NCBI GenBank assembly: GCA_963665005.2
Contig: CAXXTQ010000001.1
Location: 1,736,001 to 1,800,000, forward strand
From: G963665005 sp963665005
GTDB lineage: Bacteria > Bacillota > Clostridia > Christensenellales > SZUA-584
Length of the DNA: 64,000 bases
Direction: 5' to 3'
In this document: positions 40,704 through 49,909 of the stretch, piece after piece
How positions within the stretch are numbered: the first letter of the stretch is position 1
Layout: the number at the start of each line of letters is the position of its first letter
The notes under the pieces: generated by a model
Told to the model about the DNA's origin: nothing
Seen by the model: the letters and a program-made list of their open reading frames with translations, nothing else
The model's database searches: none
Translations under genes and position numbers: made by a program

Positions 40704-41987
40704 ATGAACACAGAGTTTATAAGCGCGCTTGAAGCGTTGGAGAAAGAAAAAGGTATAGATAAAAGCATATTAATAGACGCTATAGAAAACGCGCTTGTTT
40801 CTGCTTACAAAAAAAATTACGGAGCCGCGCAGGACGTCCGTGTAGAAGTCAACGGCGACGACGGCTCTTTTATAGTATACGCTAAAAAAACGGTAGTCGA
40901 AAAAGTCGAAGATGAAACTCTCGAGATATCATTAAAAGATGCACAGAAAATAAACGAAGCGTATGAGCCGCAGGATACTATAGAGCTTGAAGTAACGCCC
41001 GGGTCATTCGGGCGTATAGCCGCGCAGACTGCAAAGCAGGTCGTTGTGCACAGGCTAAGAGAAGCGGAGCGCGGAGTGATTTTCGACAGGTTTATAGAAC
41101 GCGAAGGCGAGATAATGAACGCCGTTATACACAGAATAGACAAAAACAGTATTTTACTCGAGCTCGAGAATGCAGAGGGCATTATGCCGGCTACAGAATG
41201 TGTGCCGGGCGAGAGGTTTAACATTAATGACCATATAAAAGTATACGTTATGGAAGTGCGCAAAACGACAAAAGGGCCGCAGATAGTTGTTTCAAGAACT
41301 CATCCGGGATTGATAAAGCGGCTTTTTGAAATAGAAGTTCCCGAGATAATGCAGAATATAGTCCAGATAAAAAGCATAGCCAGAGAAGCGGGTTCCAGAA
41401 CTAAGATAGCCGTTTATTCGGAAGATGAAAACGTCGATCCCGTAGGTTCATGCGTCGGGCAGAAAGGCTCTAGGATAGACCGGATAGTAGCTGAGCTCGG
41501 TAATGAAAAGATAGACGTTATACCGTGGAGCTCTGATATCATAGAGTTTATAGCAAATTCGCTAAGACCGGCAAAAGTGCTTATGGTACAGATAAATGAA
41601 AACGAGAAAGCGGCTAAAGTAGTCGTACCCGATTATCAGCTTTCTTTGGCGATTGGGCGCGAAGGCCAGAACGCGCGCCTTGCGGCAAAGCTTACAGGAT
41701 GGAAGATAGATATAAAGAGCCAGACTCAGATAGAAGAAACTCTTTTTGATAATCAGGATGAAAGCGAGAGCGAATTTGACGAATTCATTGATGACGAGAT
41801 AGCAGACGCGCTCAATATAGATGAAGAACTCGGCGATATCGAAGAAATTAATATTGACGAAGAGCTCGATATAGATGAAACGCCAAATGAGGATTTAGAA
41901 GAAACAAAACAAGAGCCTGAGCAAGAGAAAGAAAAAGAAGTTTCTGAAAAAGACACCGAAAAAGAAACTAAAAAGAAAAAGAAATAA
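40704..41987 (+). CDS. nusA: Transcription factor NusA
   Basis: Elongation factor controlling pausing, termination and antitermination. The 427-residue protein has the N-terminal RNA polymerase-binding domain (1-125), an S1 domain (about 130-200), KH domains with PVGSCVGQKGSRIDRIVAEL and LAIGREGQNARLAAKLTGW, and an acidic Glu/Asp/Lys tail (about 345-427) instead of the C-terminal repeats of proteobacterial NusA. GGAGG before ATG. Twelve bases after rimP. Confidence 0.96.
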   Translation: MNTEFISALEALEKEKGIDKSILIDAIENALVSAYKKNYGAAQDVRVEVNGDDGSFIVYAKKTVVEKVEDETLEISLKDAQKINEAYEPQDTIELEVTPGSFGRIAAQTAKQVVVHRLREAERGVIFDRFIEREGEIMNAVIHRIDKNSILLELENAEGIMPATECVPGERFNINDHIKVYVMEVRKTTKGPQIVVSRTHPGLIKRLFEIEVPEIMQNIVQIKSIAREAGSRTKIAVYSEDENVDPVGSCVGQKGSRIDRIVAELGNEKIDVIPWSSDIIEFIANSLRPAKVLMVQINENEKAAKVVVPDYQLSLAIGREGQNARLAAKLTGWKIDIKSQTQIEETLFDNQDESESEFDEFIDDEIADALNIDEELGDIEEINIDEELDIDETPNEDLEETKQEPEQEKEKEVSEKDTEKETKKKKK

Positions 41988-42005
41988 GTTAAAGAAGGTT
42001 TTGCT

Positions 42006-42278
42006 TTGAAGACAAAAAAAATACCTGTGAGAATGTGTATTGCCTGCAGGGAAGGAAAACCAAAAAAAGAACTGGTACGCGTTATCGTTACGGATGACGG
42101 GCTTATCGCAGATGAAACGGGCAAAGCACAGGGCAGGGGCGCGTATCTGTGCCCCGATATAAAGTGCCTTGACAAAGCAAAAAAGATAAAGGCTTTTTCA
42201 AGGGCGCTCGATACGCCCATGACCGAGAAATCGTATAATGATATAAAAAGGGTGATACTAAGACGTGGGCTCAAATAA
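42006..42278 (+). CDS. rnpM: YlxR-family RNase P modulator
   Basis: A 90-residue protein with IPVRMCIACREGKPKKELVR and the DETGKAQGRGAYLC core of the YlxR family; B. subtilis YlxR (RnpM) binds RNase P RNA and inhibits it. The TTG start at 42006 is preceded by AGAAGG. Overlaps ylxQ by 14 bases. Confidence 0.9.
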   Translation: MKTKKIPVRMCIACREGKPKKELVRVIVTDDGLIADETGKAQGRGAYLCPDIKCLDKAKKIKAFSRALDTPMTEKSYNDIKRVILRRGLK

Positions 42279-42564
42279 GTTATCGTATATAGGGCTGGCG
42301 TACAGGGCGGGCAGCGTGCTTGCCGGCACTGCCGCTTGTGAAAAAGGTATTAAGAAGAAAAGCGTTTGTTTGCTGCTTTTGCAGCACGGCCTTTCGGACA
42401 ACAGCAGGCAGACCTTTTTAAAGCTGTGCGAAAGATACAATATAGATTGTTTATCGATTGACGAAAAGGACAGCATAGGCTCTGCTATAGGAAGGCCGGA
42501 AATAATGATTTTGGCAATAACGGACAGACGGTTCGCTAAACAAATAAAAAAGGAACTTGTATAG
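42265..42564 (+). CDS. ylxQ: L7Ae-family RNA-binding protein YlxQ
   Basis: A 99-residue L7Ae/L30e-fold protein: LSYIGLAYRAGSVLAGTAACEKGIKK (in parts), where a Gly-rich loop binds kink-turn RNA, and AIGRPEIMILAITDRRFA. GTG start inside the ylxR end. B. subtilis YlxQ is a kink-turn-binding protein; its role in the operon is not settled. Confidence 0.9.
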   Translation: MGSNKLSYIGLAYRAGSVLAGTAACEKGIKKKSVCLLLLQHGLSDNSRQTFLKLCERYNIDCLSIDEKDSIGSAIGRPEIMILAITDRRFAKQIKKELV

Positions 42565-42584
42565 AATAAAGGGAGTGGCAAAGA

Positions 42585-45242
42585 ATGAGTAAATTAAAAA
42601 TTATTGATCTTAATAAGCAGCTTAAAGTAAGGTCAAAAGAGACTGTCGAAAAGATGGAGGCTCTTCAATTAAGTGTGCAAAACCATCTTGCCACACTCAA
42701 ACGTGTTGAAACAGAGCTTATTAAGATAGCTCGGGCGGAAGCGGAAGAAAAGAAACTTCGCGAAGAAGCGGAAGCTATGGCAAAAGCTGCTGAGGAGGCA
42801 AAGAAAGCCGAGGAGGCAAGAGCGGCGGCTTTGGCAAAAGCAGCAGAGGAAGAGGCGGCTAAAGCTGCAAAAGAGGCGAAAACGAACAAAAAAGAAGAAG
42901 AAAAAGAAGATAAAAGGGCAGTTGTAAAGACGGAAGTTAAGACAGAAAAAGAAGCAGCGGTAAAAGAGGCGGCAGAAAAGAAGACTGAAAGCAAAAAAGA
43001 GATTGAAGCACCGGCAGAAAAGAAAGCTGTTGAGCCCAAAAGCACAGCTAAACCACAGAGGCCTGCGCGTACGGCGGTACAGAAAAGCGGTTTCCAAAAG
43101 CCTACGGGGCGAACAGGACAGACAGGAAGTTTTCAAAGGCCTACAGGGCAAACAGCAGCAAGACAGCCAAGGCCGGCACCGCAGCGTCCGCCTGTACAAA
43201 ACAGGGCTGCCGGAGAGCGCCCTAATACACAGGCAAGGCCAGCGCCTCTGCGCAGCCCGGGCAGAAAACCTTCAGAGCCTGTGACTTCGGGATTTGTTAA
43301 TGTAGAAAAAAGGAGTTCATCAGGTAAAAAGCATTATAATAACAGCAGTTACAACAGAGATGATAAAGCAAGAAAATCCAAAAAAGCCATGATGAAAGAG
43401 CAGGGCGCTTTTGGATTTAACGATGAAAGATACAGAAGCAGAAAACGCAAAAGCAAGCAGGAAGTAAAGCCTATTGCGCCTATTGTAATTGATAAAGCTG
43501 TGATGACTACCGAATTGATATCGGTAAAAAAGCTTGCCGAAAAGACGGGCAAACCAGTAGCGGCGCTGCTAAAAAAGCTGCTTTTGTTAAACATGATGTG
43601 TACTATCAATTCGGAGCTTGATTTTGATACCGCTCATCTTATATGCGCAGAGTTTGATATTACGCTTGAATATAAGCTTGATAAAACGGCGGAAGATGTA
43701 CTTGATGAAGGCCAGCAGATAGAAGATAAAGAAGATTTACAGGAGCGCCCGCCGATAGTAACTATTATGGGGCATGTAGATCACGGTAAAACATCGCTTC
43801 TTGATGCAATTCGGGAAACGCGGGTAACGGCGCACGAAGCAGGCGGTATAACGCAGCATATCGGTGCTTATACTATAAAACATAACGATAGAGATATAAC
43901 GTTCCTTGATACTCCGGGGCATGAAGCATTTACGGCTATGAGAGCTCGCGGAGCACAGGTAACGGATATAGCAATCTTGGTAGTGGCGGCAGATGACGGC
44001 GTTATGCCGCAGACGGTTGAGGCAATCAATCATGCTAAAGCCGCGGATGTGCCGATTATCGTTGCGATAAACAAAATAGATAAACCTAACGCTAATATAG
44101 AAAAGATTAAACAAGAGCTTACTGAGCACAATCTTGTCACGGAAGACTGGGGCGGAGATACGGTAATGGTTCCCGTATCGGCGATAACAAAAGAAGGGCT
44201 AGATTCGCTGCTCGAAATGATACTTCTTGTTGCTGAGGTTCAGGAATTAAAAGCTAATCCTAAAAGGCTTGCCAAAGGTACTATAATTGAGGCGAAACTA
44301 GATAAAGGCAGGGGCCCGGTAGCGACCGTTCTTGTGGAAAACGGAACGCTTCATATACAGGACATGATAGTCGCGGGCGTTGCGTACGGCAAAGTCAGGG
44401 CGATGATAGACGACATGGGCAACCGTGTGGAAGAAGCGTATCCTTCACAGCCGGTAGAGGTCGTCGGTTTTTCCGAAGTGCCGATAGCGGGAGATATACT
44501 TCATGCTGTAGAGCAGGATAAGCTGACAAGACAGGTTTCAGAAGAAAGAAAAGACAAACAAAAAGCTTCTATGCTCAAAAACCTTTCGAAAGCGTCTCTA
44601 GAAGATTTGTTCAGCCAGGTCGAAGATGGAAATATGAAAGAGTTGAACATCATTATAAAGGCGGATGTACAAGGTTCTGTTGAAGCTGTTAAACAGGCTT
44701 TTGAAAAACTGAAGAACGAAGAGGTAAAGGTTAAAGTAATTCATGCGGGGCTTGGAGCGATAAAAGCTATGGACGTAATGCTTGCGGCGACTTCAAACGC
44801 TATAATCATAGGGTTTAATGTGCGCCCCGACAGCATGGCACGCACAGAAGCAGAGAAAGAAAAAGTCGAAATAAGGCTTTACCGCGTTATCTATAAAGCA
44901 ATAGAAGACATTGAGCTTGCTATGAAAGGCATGCTGGCGCCGGTATTTAAAGAAGCTATTTTAGGGCATGCAGAAGTCAGGAACATTTTTAATGTTTCGC
45001 GTATCGGAACGATTGCGGGAAGCTATGTTACAGACGGAAAGATCACAAAGAACGCTTCTGTCAGGCTGCTTCGTGACAATGTTGTCGTTCACGAAGGCGT
45101 TATGTCATCTCTGAAACGGTTTAAAGACGACGCAAAAGAGGTTAACCAAGGGTTTGAATGCGGAATAACGCTTAAAAACTATAACGATATAAAAGAAAGC
45201 GATGTTATAGAAGCATTCGAAATGCAGGAGATTGAAAGATAG
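42585..45242 (+). CDS. infB: Translation initiation factor IF-2
   Basis: GTPase that brings initiator tRNA to the 30S subunit. The 885-residue protein has a long charged N-terminal region (about 30-300: Lys/Glu/Ala coiled coil, then Arg/Gln/Pro-rich), an IF2_N domain (about 305-360), and the G domain with GHVDHGKTSL (G1), DTPGHEAF (G3) and NKID (G4), followed by domains II-IV. ATG follows GGGAG. It shares the TAG/GTG junction with rbfA. Confidence 0.97.
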   Translation: MSKLKIIDLNKQLKVRSKETVEKMEALQLSVQNHLATLKRVETELIKIARAEAEEKKLREEAEAMAKAAEEAKKAEEARAAALAKAAEEEAAKAAKEAKTNKKEEEKEDKRAVVKTEVKTEKEAAVKEAAEKKTESKKEIEAPAEKKAVEPKSTAKPQRPARTAVQKSGFQKPTGRTGQTGSFQRPTGQTAARQPRPAPQRPPVQNRAAGERPNTQARPAPLRSPGRKPSEPVTSGFVNVEKRSSSGKKHYNNSSYNRDDKARKSKKAMMKEQGAFGFNDERYRSRKRKSKQEVKPIAPIVIDKAVMTTELISVKKLAEKTGKPVAALLKKLLLLNMMCTINSELDFDTAHLICAEFDITLEYKLDKTAEDVLDEGQQIEDKEDLQERPPIVTIMGHVDHGKTSLLDAIRETRVTAHEAGGITQHIGAYTIKHNDRDITFLDTPGHEAFTAMRARGAQVTDIAILVVAADDGVMPQTVEAINHAKAADVPIIVAINKIDKPNANIEKIKQELTEHNLVTEDWGGDTVMVPVSAITKEGLDSLLEMILLVAEVQELKANPKRLAKGTIIEAKLDKGRGPVATVLVENGTLHIQDMIVAGVAYGKVRAMIDDMGNRVEEAYPSQPVEVVGFSEVPIAGDILHAVEQDKLTRQVSEERKDKQKASMLKNLSKASLEDLFSQVEDGNMKELNIIIKADVQGSVEAVKQAFEKLKNEEVKVKVIHAGLGAIKAMDVMLAATSNAIIIGFNVRPDSMARTEAEKEKVEIRLYRVIYKAIEDIELAMKGMLAPVFKEAILGHAEVRNIFNVSRIGTIAGSYVTDGKITKNASVRLLRDNVVVHEGVMSSLKRFKDDAKEVNQGFECGITLKNYNDIKESDVIEAFEMQEIER

Positions 45243-45595
45243 TGCAAAAAGACAGGCTCTCGGGCATAAAATCCGAGTTTAAAAGAGCGTTAAGCGATAT
45301 CATAAGAAATGAAATCAGCGACCCGCGCGTATCACAGATGACAAGCGTAACACATGTGGAGATTTCGCGCGATTTGCAGTACGCAAAAGCGTATATCAGT
45401 ATATTCGATACTGAAAAGATGAAAAAATCTACTATCGAAACTTTAACGCATGCCGAACATTTTATAAAAAATGAAATAGGCGCACGCATTCGTATAAGGC
45501 GGCTGCCAGAGATAAAATTTCTGCTAGACAGTTCTATTGAATACAGCAGTAAAATTTCCGAGTTATTAAAGAAAGTTAAAAATGATGACGTGTAG
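45242..45595 (+). CDS. rbfA: Ribosome-binding factor A
   Basis: Cold-shock and 30S maturation factor with a KH-like fold; 117 residues: IRNEISDPRVSQMTSVTHVEISRDLQYAKAYIS (in parts) and LRIRRLPEI-like IRIRRLPEIKFLLD. GTG overlaps the infB stop by one base, so it is coupled. Overlaps nrnA by 14 bases. Confidence 0.94.
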   Translation: MQKDRLSGIKSEFKRALSDIIRNEISDPRVSQMTSVTHVEISRDLQYAKAYISIFDTEKMKKSTIETLTHAEHFIKNEIGARIRIRRLPEIKFLLDSSIEYSSKISELLKKVKNDDV

Positions 45596-46538
45596 TTTAT
45601 ACGACATTAAAAACGCCGCGGATAAGGCAAATGATATACTTTTTATAGCCCATATACAGCCGGACGGCGACACGCTCGGATCGTGTTTTGCGCTCAAAAA
45701 CATGTTTGACAGAATGGGCAAAAAAACGCAGGTCTGTATTGAAGGCGAAATGCCGCACAGATATACCCAATTATTTAAAGGGCAGGAATTCATACAGCCG
45801 CAGGATATAGATAAAAGCTATGACTTGGCGATTTCTGTTGACTGCGCGGACAAGCTTAGGCTGGGCAAAAGCCTTAAAGCGTTTTTCGGCGCCAAAAACA
45901 CTATAAACATCGACCATCATATAACCAACGATAATTTCGCAAAACTCAATTATATCAAAGAGGCTTCTTCTGTAGGCGAGATAATTTTCGAGCTTATGCG
46001 CATTTTCGAAACTGAGCCTGACGCACAATCGGCCAAGTTTTTGTATATAGCTATTTCAACAGATACGGGTAATTTTACATATTCGAATACGAGCAAAAAA
46101 TGCCTTTCGTATACGGCAGAGCTTGTAGAACTGTTCGATTTGCGCGAGACTGCAGATATACTTTTCAGAAGACGGACACTTGCTGCGACTAAACTCATTG
46201 CAAAAGCGCTTTCTGCGCTTGAACTTTTCGAGGACGGAAAAATAGCTTTTTTAACGGTAACAAAAGACGATTTAAAGCAGACGGGTGCTTTGCAAAGCGA
46301 TTGTGAAAGCATTGTGGATTTTGCAAGAGAGATAGAAGAAACACAGGTCGCTGTATTTTTCAGGGAAATAGCAAACGGCGTTAAGATAAGCTTTAGGTCT
46401 AAAGGCGGAGTTGATGTTTGCACAGTTGCCGCTTTTTACGGAGGCGGAGGGCATGCAAATGCTGCCGGATGCACCGCGAAGGGCAAGATTAAACAAATAA
46501 AAAAAGATGTGCTCGGCAGGCTCTTGGAGATAGTTTAA
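45582..46538 (+). CDS. nrnA: DHH-family nanoRNase/pAp phosphatase NrnA
   Basis: Degrades 2-5-mers of RNA and converts pAp to AMP. The 318-residue protein has the DHH phosphoesterase start ILFIAHIQPDGDTLGS, the DHH motif NIDHHITNDNFA and the DHHA1 RNA-binding end with GGGGHANAAGC. ATG 45582 or 45585 inside the rbfA end. The rbfA-nrnA-truB-ribF order is classic Firmicute. Confidence 0.93.
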   Translation: MMTCSLYDIKNAADKANDILFIAHIQPDGDTLGSCFALKNMFDRMGKKTQVCIEGEMPHRYTQLFKGQEFIQPQDIDKSYDLAISVDCADKLRLGKSLKAFFGAKNTINIDHHITNDNFAKLNYIKEASSVGEIIFELMRIFETEPDAQSAKFLYIAISTDTGNFTYSNTSKKCLSYTAELVELFDLRETADILFRRRTLAATKLIAKALSALELFEDGKIAFLTVTKDDLKQTGALQSDCESIVDFAREIEETQVAVFFREIANGVKISFRSKGGVDVCTVAAFYGGGGHANAAGCTAKGKIKQIKKDVLGRLLEIV

Positions 46539-46542
46539 AAAT

Positions 46543-47409
46543 ATGAACGGTGTTATTAATTTTCTTAAACCGCCCGGAATGTCGTCTAACGGAGCCGTTA
46601 TTTTTACAAGAGGGGTGCTGGGCTTAAAAAAGACAGGCCATGCGGGTACGCTTGACCCGGGCGCGTGCGGAGTTCTGCCTATATGCGTCGGCAAAGCTAC
46701 AAAAATCTCTTCTTATCTAATGGGCGGTAAAAAAGAATATATAGCGCAGGTAACTTTCGGGAAAAGCACAGATACGGGCGACAGTTACGGAAAAACGCTA
46801 AAAGTATCAAAAAAAGCTCTGCCCGATAAAGACGATGTAAAAAAAGCGCTTGAAAGTTTTCTGGGAGAGACAACACAGCAAACGCCGGCGTATTCCGCGG
46901 TAAAACATCAGGGAAGAAAGATGTACCAGCTCGCGAGGCAGGGCATAGAGGTAGAACCCAAAAAAAGAGAAATAGTGATATATGAGGCAGAATATCTAAA
47001 CTCTGTTAGGAATGATTCGCATCTTATACGCGTGGCATGCGGTAAAGGCACGTACATAAGAACGCTTTGCGAGGATATTGGAAAAAGCTTAGAGATTCCG
47101 GCGTATATGTCGTTTTTGATAAGAAGCAAATGCGCAGGGCTTAGTGTAAACGATAGTATAACAGCCGATGAATTAAAGAGTGCGGACGACAAGAGCGGAT
47201 TTCTTTTGCCGATGAATATGTTTCTAAAAAGCATACCAAGAATAAAGGCATCAAAGGAACACAGAACGATTCTTGTCAACGGTGGAAGTTTAAATCATGT
47301 GGGAGAAGACGCAAATACGTTATGTATATATATAGAAGGCGAACTTTTGGGTATCGGCAGTTTGAAAGATAATATGCTGAAAATTACTACTCTTTTAGTG
47401 GATAGGTAA
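46543..47409 (+). CDS. truB: tRNA pseudouridine-55 synthase
   Basis: Makes pseudouridine 55 in the T loop of tRNAs. The 288-residue protein starts GVINFLKPPGMSS and has the catalytic GHAGTLDPGACGVLP motif (Asp in GTLDP) and the CGKGTYIRTLCEDIG block, ending in a PUA-like region. It starts four bases after nrnA. Confidence 0.95.
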   Translation: MNGVINFLKPPGMSSNGAVIFTRGVLGLKKTGHAGTLDPGACGVLPICVGKATKISSYLMGGKKEYIAQVTFGKSTDTGDSYGKTLKVSKKALPDKDDVKKALESFLGETTQQTPAYSAVKHQGRKMYQLARQGIEVEPKKREIVIYEAEYLNSVRNDSHLIRVACGKGTYIRTLCEDIGKSLEIPAYMSFLIRSKCAGLSVNDSITADELKSADDKSGFLLPMNMFLKSIPRIKASKEHRTILVNGGSLNHVGEDANTLCIYIEGELLGIGSLKDNMLKITTLLVDR

Positions 47410-47412
47410 GGC

Positions 47413-48309
47413 ATGGAAGTTATTAGTTTAAATCAAGCGAAAAAAATGAAATTTGACAATTCATCCGTTGCTCTGGGCACGTTTGACGGTTTGCACCTTG
47501 GGCATCTGGCGATTATTGACGCAGCAAAAAAATACGAGGGCAACAGCATAGTTTTTACTTTTGATTCGCTTCCTGTCGATTTATTTTTAAAAGGCCATGT
47601 GCCAATAAGGCTTTTTACACTCGAAGAAAAGATAGAAGCTTTTAAAAATACCGGCATAGATTATATTTGTATTGTACATTTTGATAAGAAGTTTGCCGAT
47701 ATGGATGAAGAGGATTTTACGAAACTTATAAATAAAGTATTTTGTCCCAAAAATGTTATAGCAGGGTTTAACTATACTTACGGAAAAGACGCCAAAGGAA
47801 ACGTGCAAACACTAAAAAAAGAGGGGAAAGAGCTCGGGTTCCTTGCAGATATTATTTCTCCGGTAATATTCGAAGGCTTGCCTATAAGCTCTTCTAGAAT
47901 AAGAGAATGTATAGCAAACGGTGATATACAGACGGCAAACACTCTTCTTGGATATAAATATAAAGTTAGCGGAAAGGTGCAAAAAGGAAAAGGTATAGGC
48001 AAGAAAATCGGTTTTCCGACGGCAAATATTAAGGTTTCAAAACAAAAAATCCTTCCGCCCGGAGGAGTATACAGCGTTGAGGTTATTGCAAAAGAAAATA
48101 TTTATAAGGGCGTGTGCAACATAGGCGTAAACCCGACGGTATCAAAAGACAACCGCCAAACGGTCGAAGTTCATGTAATAGAAATGGCTGACGATTTATA
48201 CGATAAAGAGATAGATGTGCTTTTTGTTCGCAGGCTGCGTGATGAAAAAAAATTCTCGAATTTAGACGACTTGAAAAACCAGATTTCCCTTGATATCAAA
48301 AATATTTAG
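47413..48309 (+). CDS. ribF: Bifunctional riboflavin kinase/FAD synthetase
   Basis: Makes FMN then FAD. The 298-residue protein has an N-terminal FAD synthetase domain (GTFDGLHLGHLAIID nucleotide motif; SSRIRECIANGDIQTAN) and a C-terminal riboflavin kinase domain (GKGIGKKIGFPTANI; GVYSVEV; RLRDEKKFSNLDDLK). Three bases after truB; last gene of the run. Confidence 0.95.
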   Translation: MEVISLNQAKKMKFDNSSVALGTFDGLHLGHLAIIDAAKKYEGNSIVFTFDSLPVDLFLKGHVPIRLFTLEEKIEAFKNTGIDYICIVHFDKKFADMDEEDFTKLINKVFCPKNVIAGFNYTYGKDAKGNVQTLKKEGKELGFLADIISPVIFEGLPISSSRIRECIANGDIQTANTLLGYKYKVSGKVQKGKGIGKKIGFPTANIKVSKQKILPPGGVYSVEVIAKENIYKGVCNIGVNPTVSKDNRQTVEVHVIEMADDLYDKEIDVLFVRRLRDEKKFSNLDDLKNQISLDIKNI

Positions 48310-48373
48310 CGCCGGGTATAAGCACTTATAATGTCTTTGCGGAATATATAAAAACAATGAGGTGTTTTTATAT

Positions 48374-49171
48374 ATGGATTGGTTTTTAAATCTGCCTGTA
48401 GTGACACAGGCATTTATCGCGACGTGTTTTACGTGGTTTATAACAGCGCTTGGTGCGCTGCCGGTACTTTTTTTTAACAAAATCAGAAAGAATTTATTAA
48501 TCGGCATGCTGGGATTTGCGGCAGGTGTTATGATAGCGGCAAGTTTTTTTTCTTTGCTTTCTCCGGCGATTACATTATCAGAAGAAATGGAAAGCCTTCC
48601 GTGGATTGCTGCAACGGGAGGATTTTTGCTTGGCGGAGTCTTTTTAAAATTTACAGATATTCTAATTAAAAAATTGAAATTTTCTAAGAATTTTAATGTT
48701 CAGAAACGAAGAACTACTTTGCTTGTTTTATCTATAACAATGCACAATATTCCAGAAGGGCTGGCGGTAGGCGTTGCGTTTGGCGCAGTTGCGGCGGGTA
48801 TAAGCGGCGCGACTATCATAGGCGCTATTATGCTTGCGGTCGGTATAGGAATACAAAACTTTCCCGAAGGAATGTCGGTAGCGTTACCTTTGATGCACGA
48901 CGGCATGTCTAAAGGCAAGGCTTTTTTCTGGGGACAGCTTTCGGGTATAGTAGAGCCTATTGCGGGTGTGTTTGGCGCGCTGCTTGTAGTTCTTATCCGC
49001 CCGATACTGCCTTATGCTTTGGCGTTTGCCGCCGGCGCAATGATATACGTTGTTATAGACGCTCTTATACCGGGAGGCAGCGACGGGCAGGGAATAGTTG
49101 ACGGCAAGCTGACGCTCGGCGCAATGATAGGTTTTGCTGTAATGATGTGCCTTGATGTTGCGCTCGGCTAA
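48374..49171 (+). CDS. ZIP-family divalent metal transporter
   Basis: Membrane transporter that probably imports zinc or a related metal. The 265-residue protein has about eight helices and the two ZIP metal-site motifs HNIPEGLAVG (helix 4) and QNFPEGMSVALP (helix 5), with H and E in helix 4 and N-x-x-x-E in helix 5. ATG 48374 is nine bases after GAGGTG; the GTG at 48362 is inside that site. Its end overlaps the convergent LUD gene by four bases. Confidence 0.88.
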   Translation: MDWFLNLPVVTQAFIATCFTWFITALGALPVLFFNKIRKNLLIGMLGFAAGVMIAASFFSLLSPAITLSEEMESLPWIAATGGFLLGGVFLKFTDILIKKLKFSKNFNVQKRRTTLLVLSITMHNIPEGLAVGVAFGAVAAGISGATIIGAIMLAVGIGIQNFPEGMSVALPLMHDGMSKGKAFFWGQLSGIVEPIAGVFGALLVVLIRPILPYALAFAAGAMIYVVIDALIPGGSDGQGIVDGKLTLGAMIGFAVMMCLDVALG

Positions 49172-49782
49172 TAACCAAAATCGCCGTCTATAAGCACGAC
49201 GTGAATTGCTTTGCCTTTGGGCGGGCGCTGTATACGCACCGTTACATTGCACATTCGGTCGGGATGGTCGCAGTCCGTGCAGACACCAGTCAAACCGCAA
49301 GGTGTATCTAATTTTAATCTTCTTGCATTTTGAGGGCATGCTATCTTTTTTATTCTCGCTATGGCAGTATGAGGGTTTTTGGTAATTTTATTTTTGCCTG
49401 CTACGATAATGACTTTATCGGGGCCGAAAAACATTGCCGCAACGCGGTTTCCAATTCCGTCGATGTTAATAAGGTCGCCCTGCATGGTAACTGCGTTTGA
49501 AGAAGAAAGGTATATATCGGCATTCATGCCGGCATATCTGGCTGCCATTTTATCTTTTCCGTGCTTTTTCGCCTCCACGCTCGAAATTATCTGATTTCCT
49601 CTTTCCAAAAGCGCATCCAAAATACCCGTCTCAGACAAAGTTACACTTCCGCCTGCGCCTACTGTTTCATTATCTTTTATTACAGAAAGCACATAATCTT
49701 TAGCTTCCTGAGCGTCTTTTGCATATACCGAAACAAAACCGTGTTTTTCAAGAGCAGATAAAGTTTTTTCTATGTCTGTCAT
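49168..49782 (-). CDS. LUD-domain protein (LutC/YkgG-like)
   Basis: A 204-residue protein of the lactate-utilisation LUD family (DUF162): VGAGGSVTLSETGILDALLERG, KAGMNADIYLSSSNAVT (in parts) and IDGIGNRVAAMFFGPDKVIIV, ending with four cysteines (CPQN, CGLTGVCTDCDHPDRMC) that suggest a metal or Fe-S site as found in this clostridial subgroup. The lutA and lutB partners are absent, so a role in lactate oxidation is not shown. GGAGG before its ATG. Confidence 0.85.
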   Translation of the reverse strand: MTDIEKTLSALEKHGFVSVYAKDAQEAKDYVLSVIKDNETVGAGGSVTLSETGILDALLERGNQIISSVEAKKHGKDKMAARYAGMNADIYLSSSNAVTMQGDLINIDGIGNRVAAMFFGPDKVIIVAGKNKITKNPHTAIARIKKIACPQNARRLKLDTPCGLTGVCTDCDHPDRMCNVTVRIQRPPKGKAIHVVLIDGDFGY

Positions 49783-49909
49783 GTCATACCTCCAAAAATA
49801 TGTTAATTATAATATTACACCATAAAGCTAACCAATGACAAGATACTGATTGCATTTGCCAGGAGTTTTATATATGATAGTGCTAGATTAAATCGGAGGA
49901 TAAAAATAT

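Noticed and set aside
42669..43199. Minus-strand Cys/Arg-rich frame opposite infB
   Set aside because: Low-complexity shadow of the Lys/Glu/Ala-rich IF-2 N terminus.
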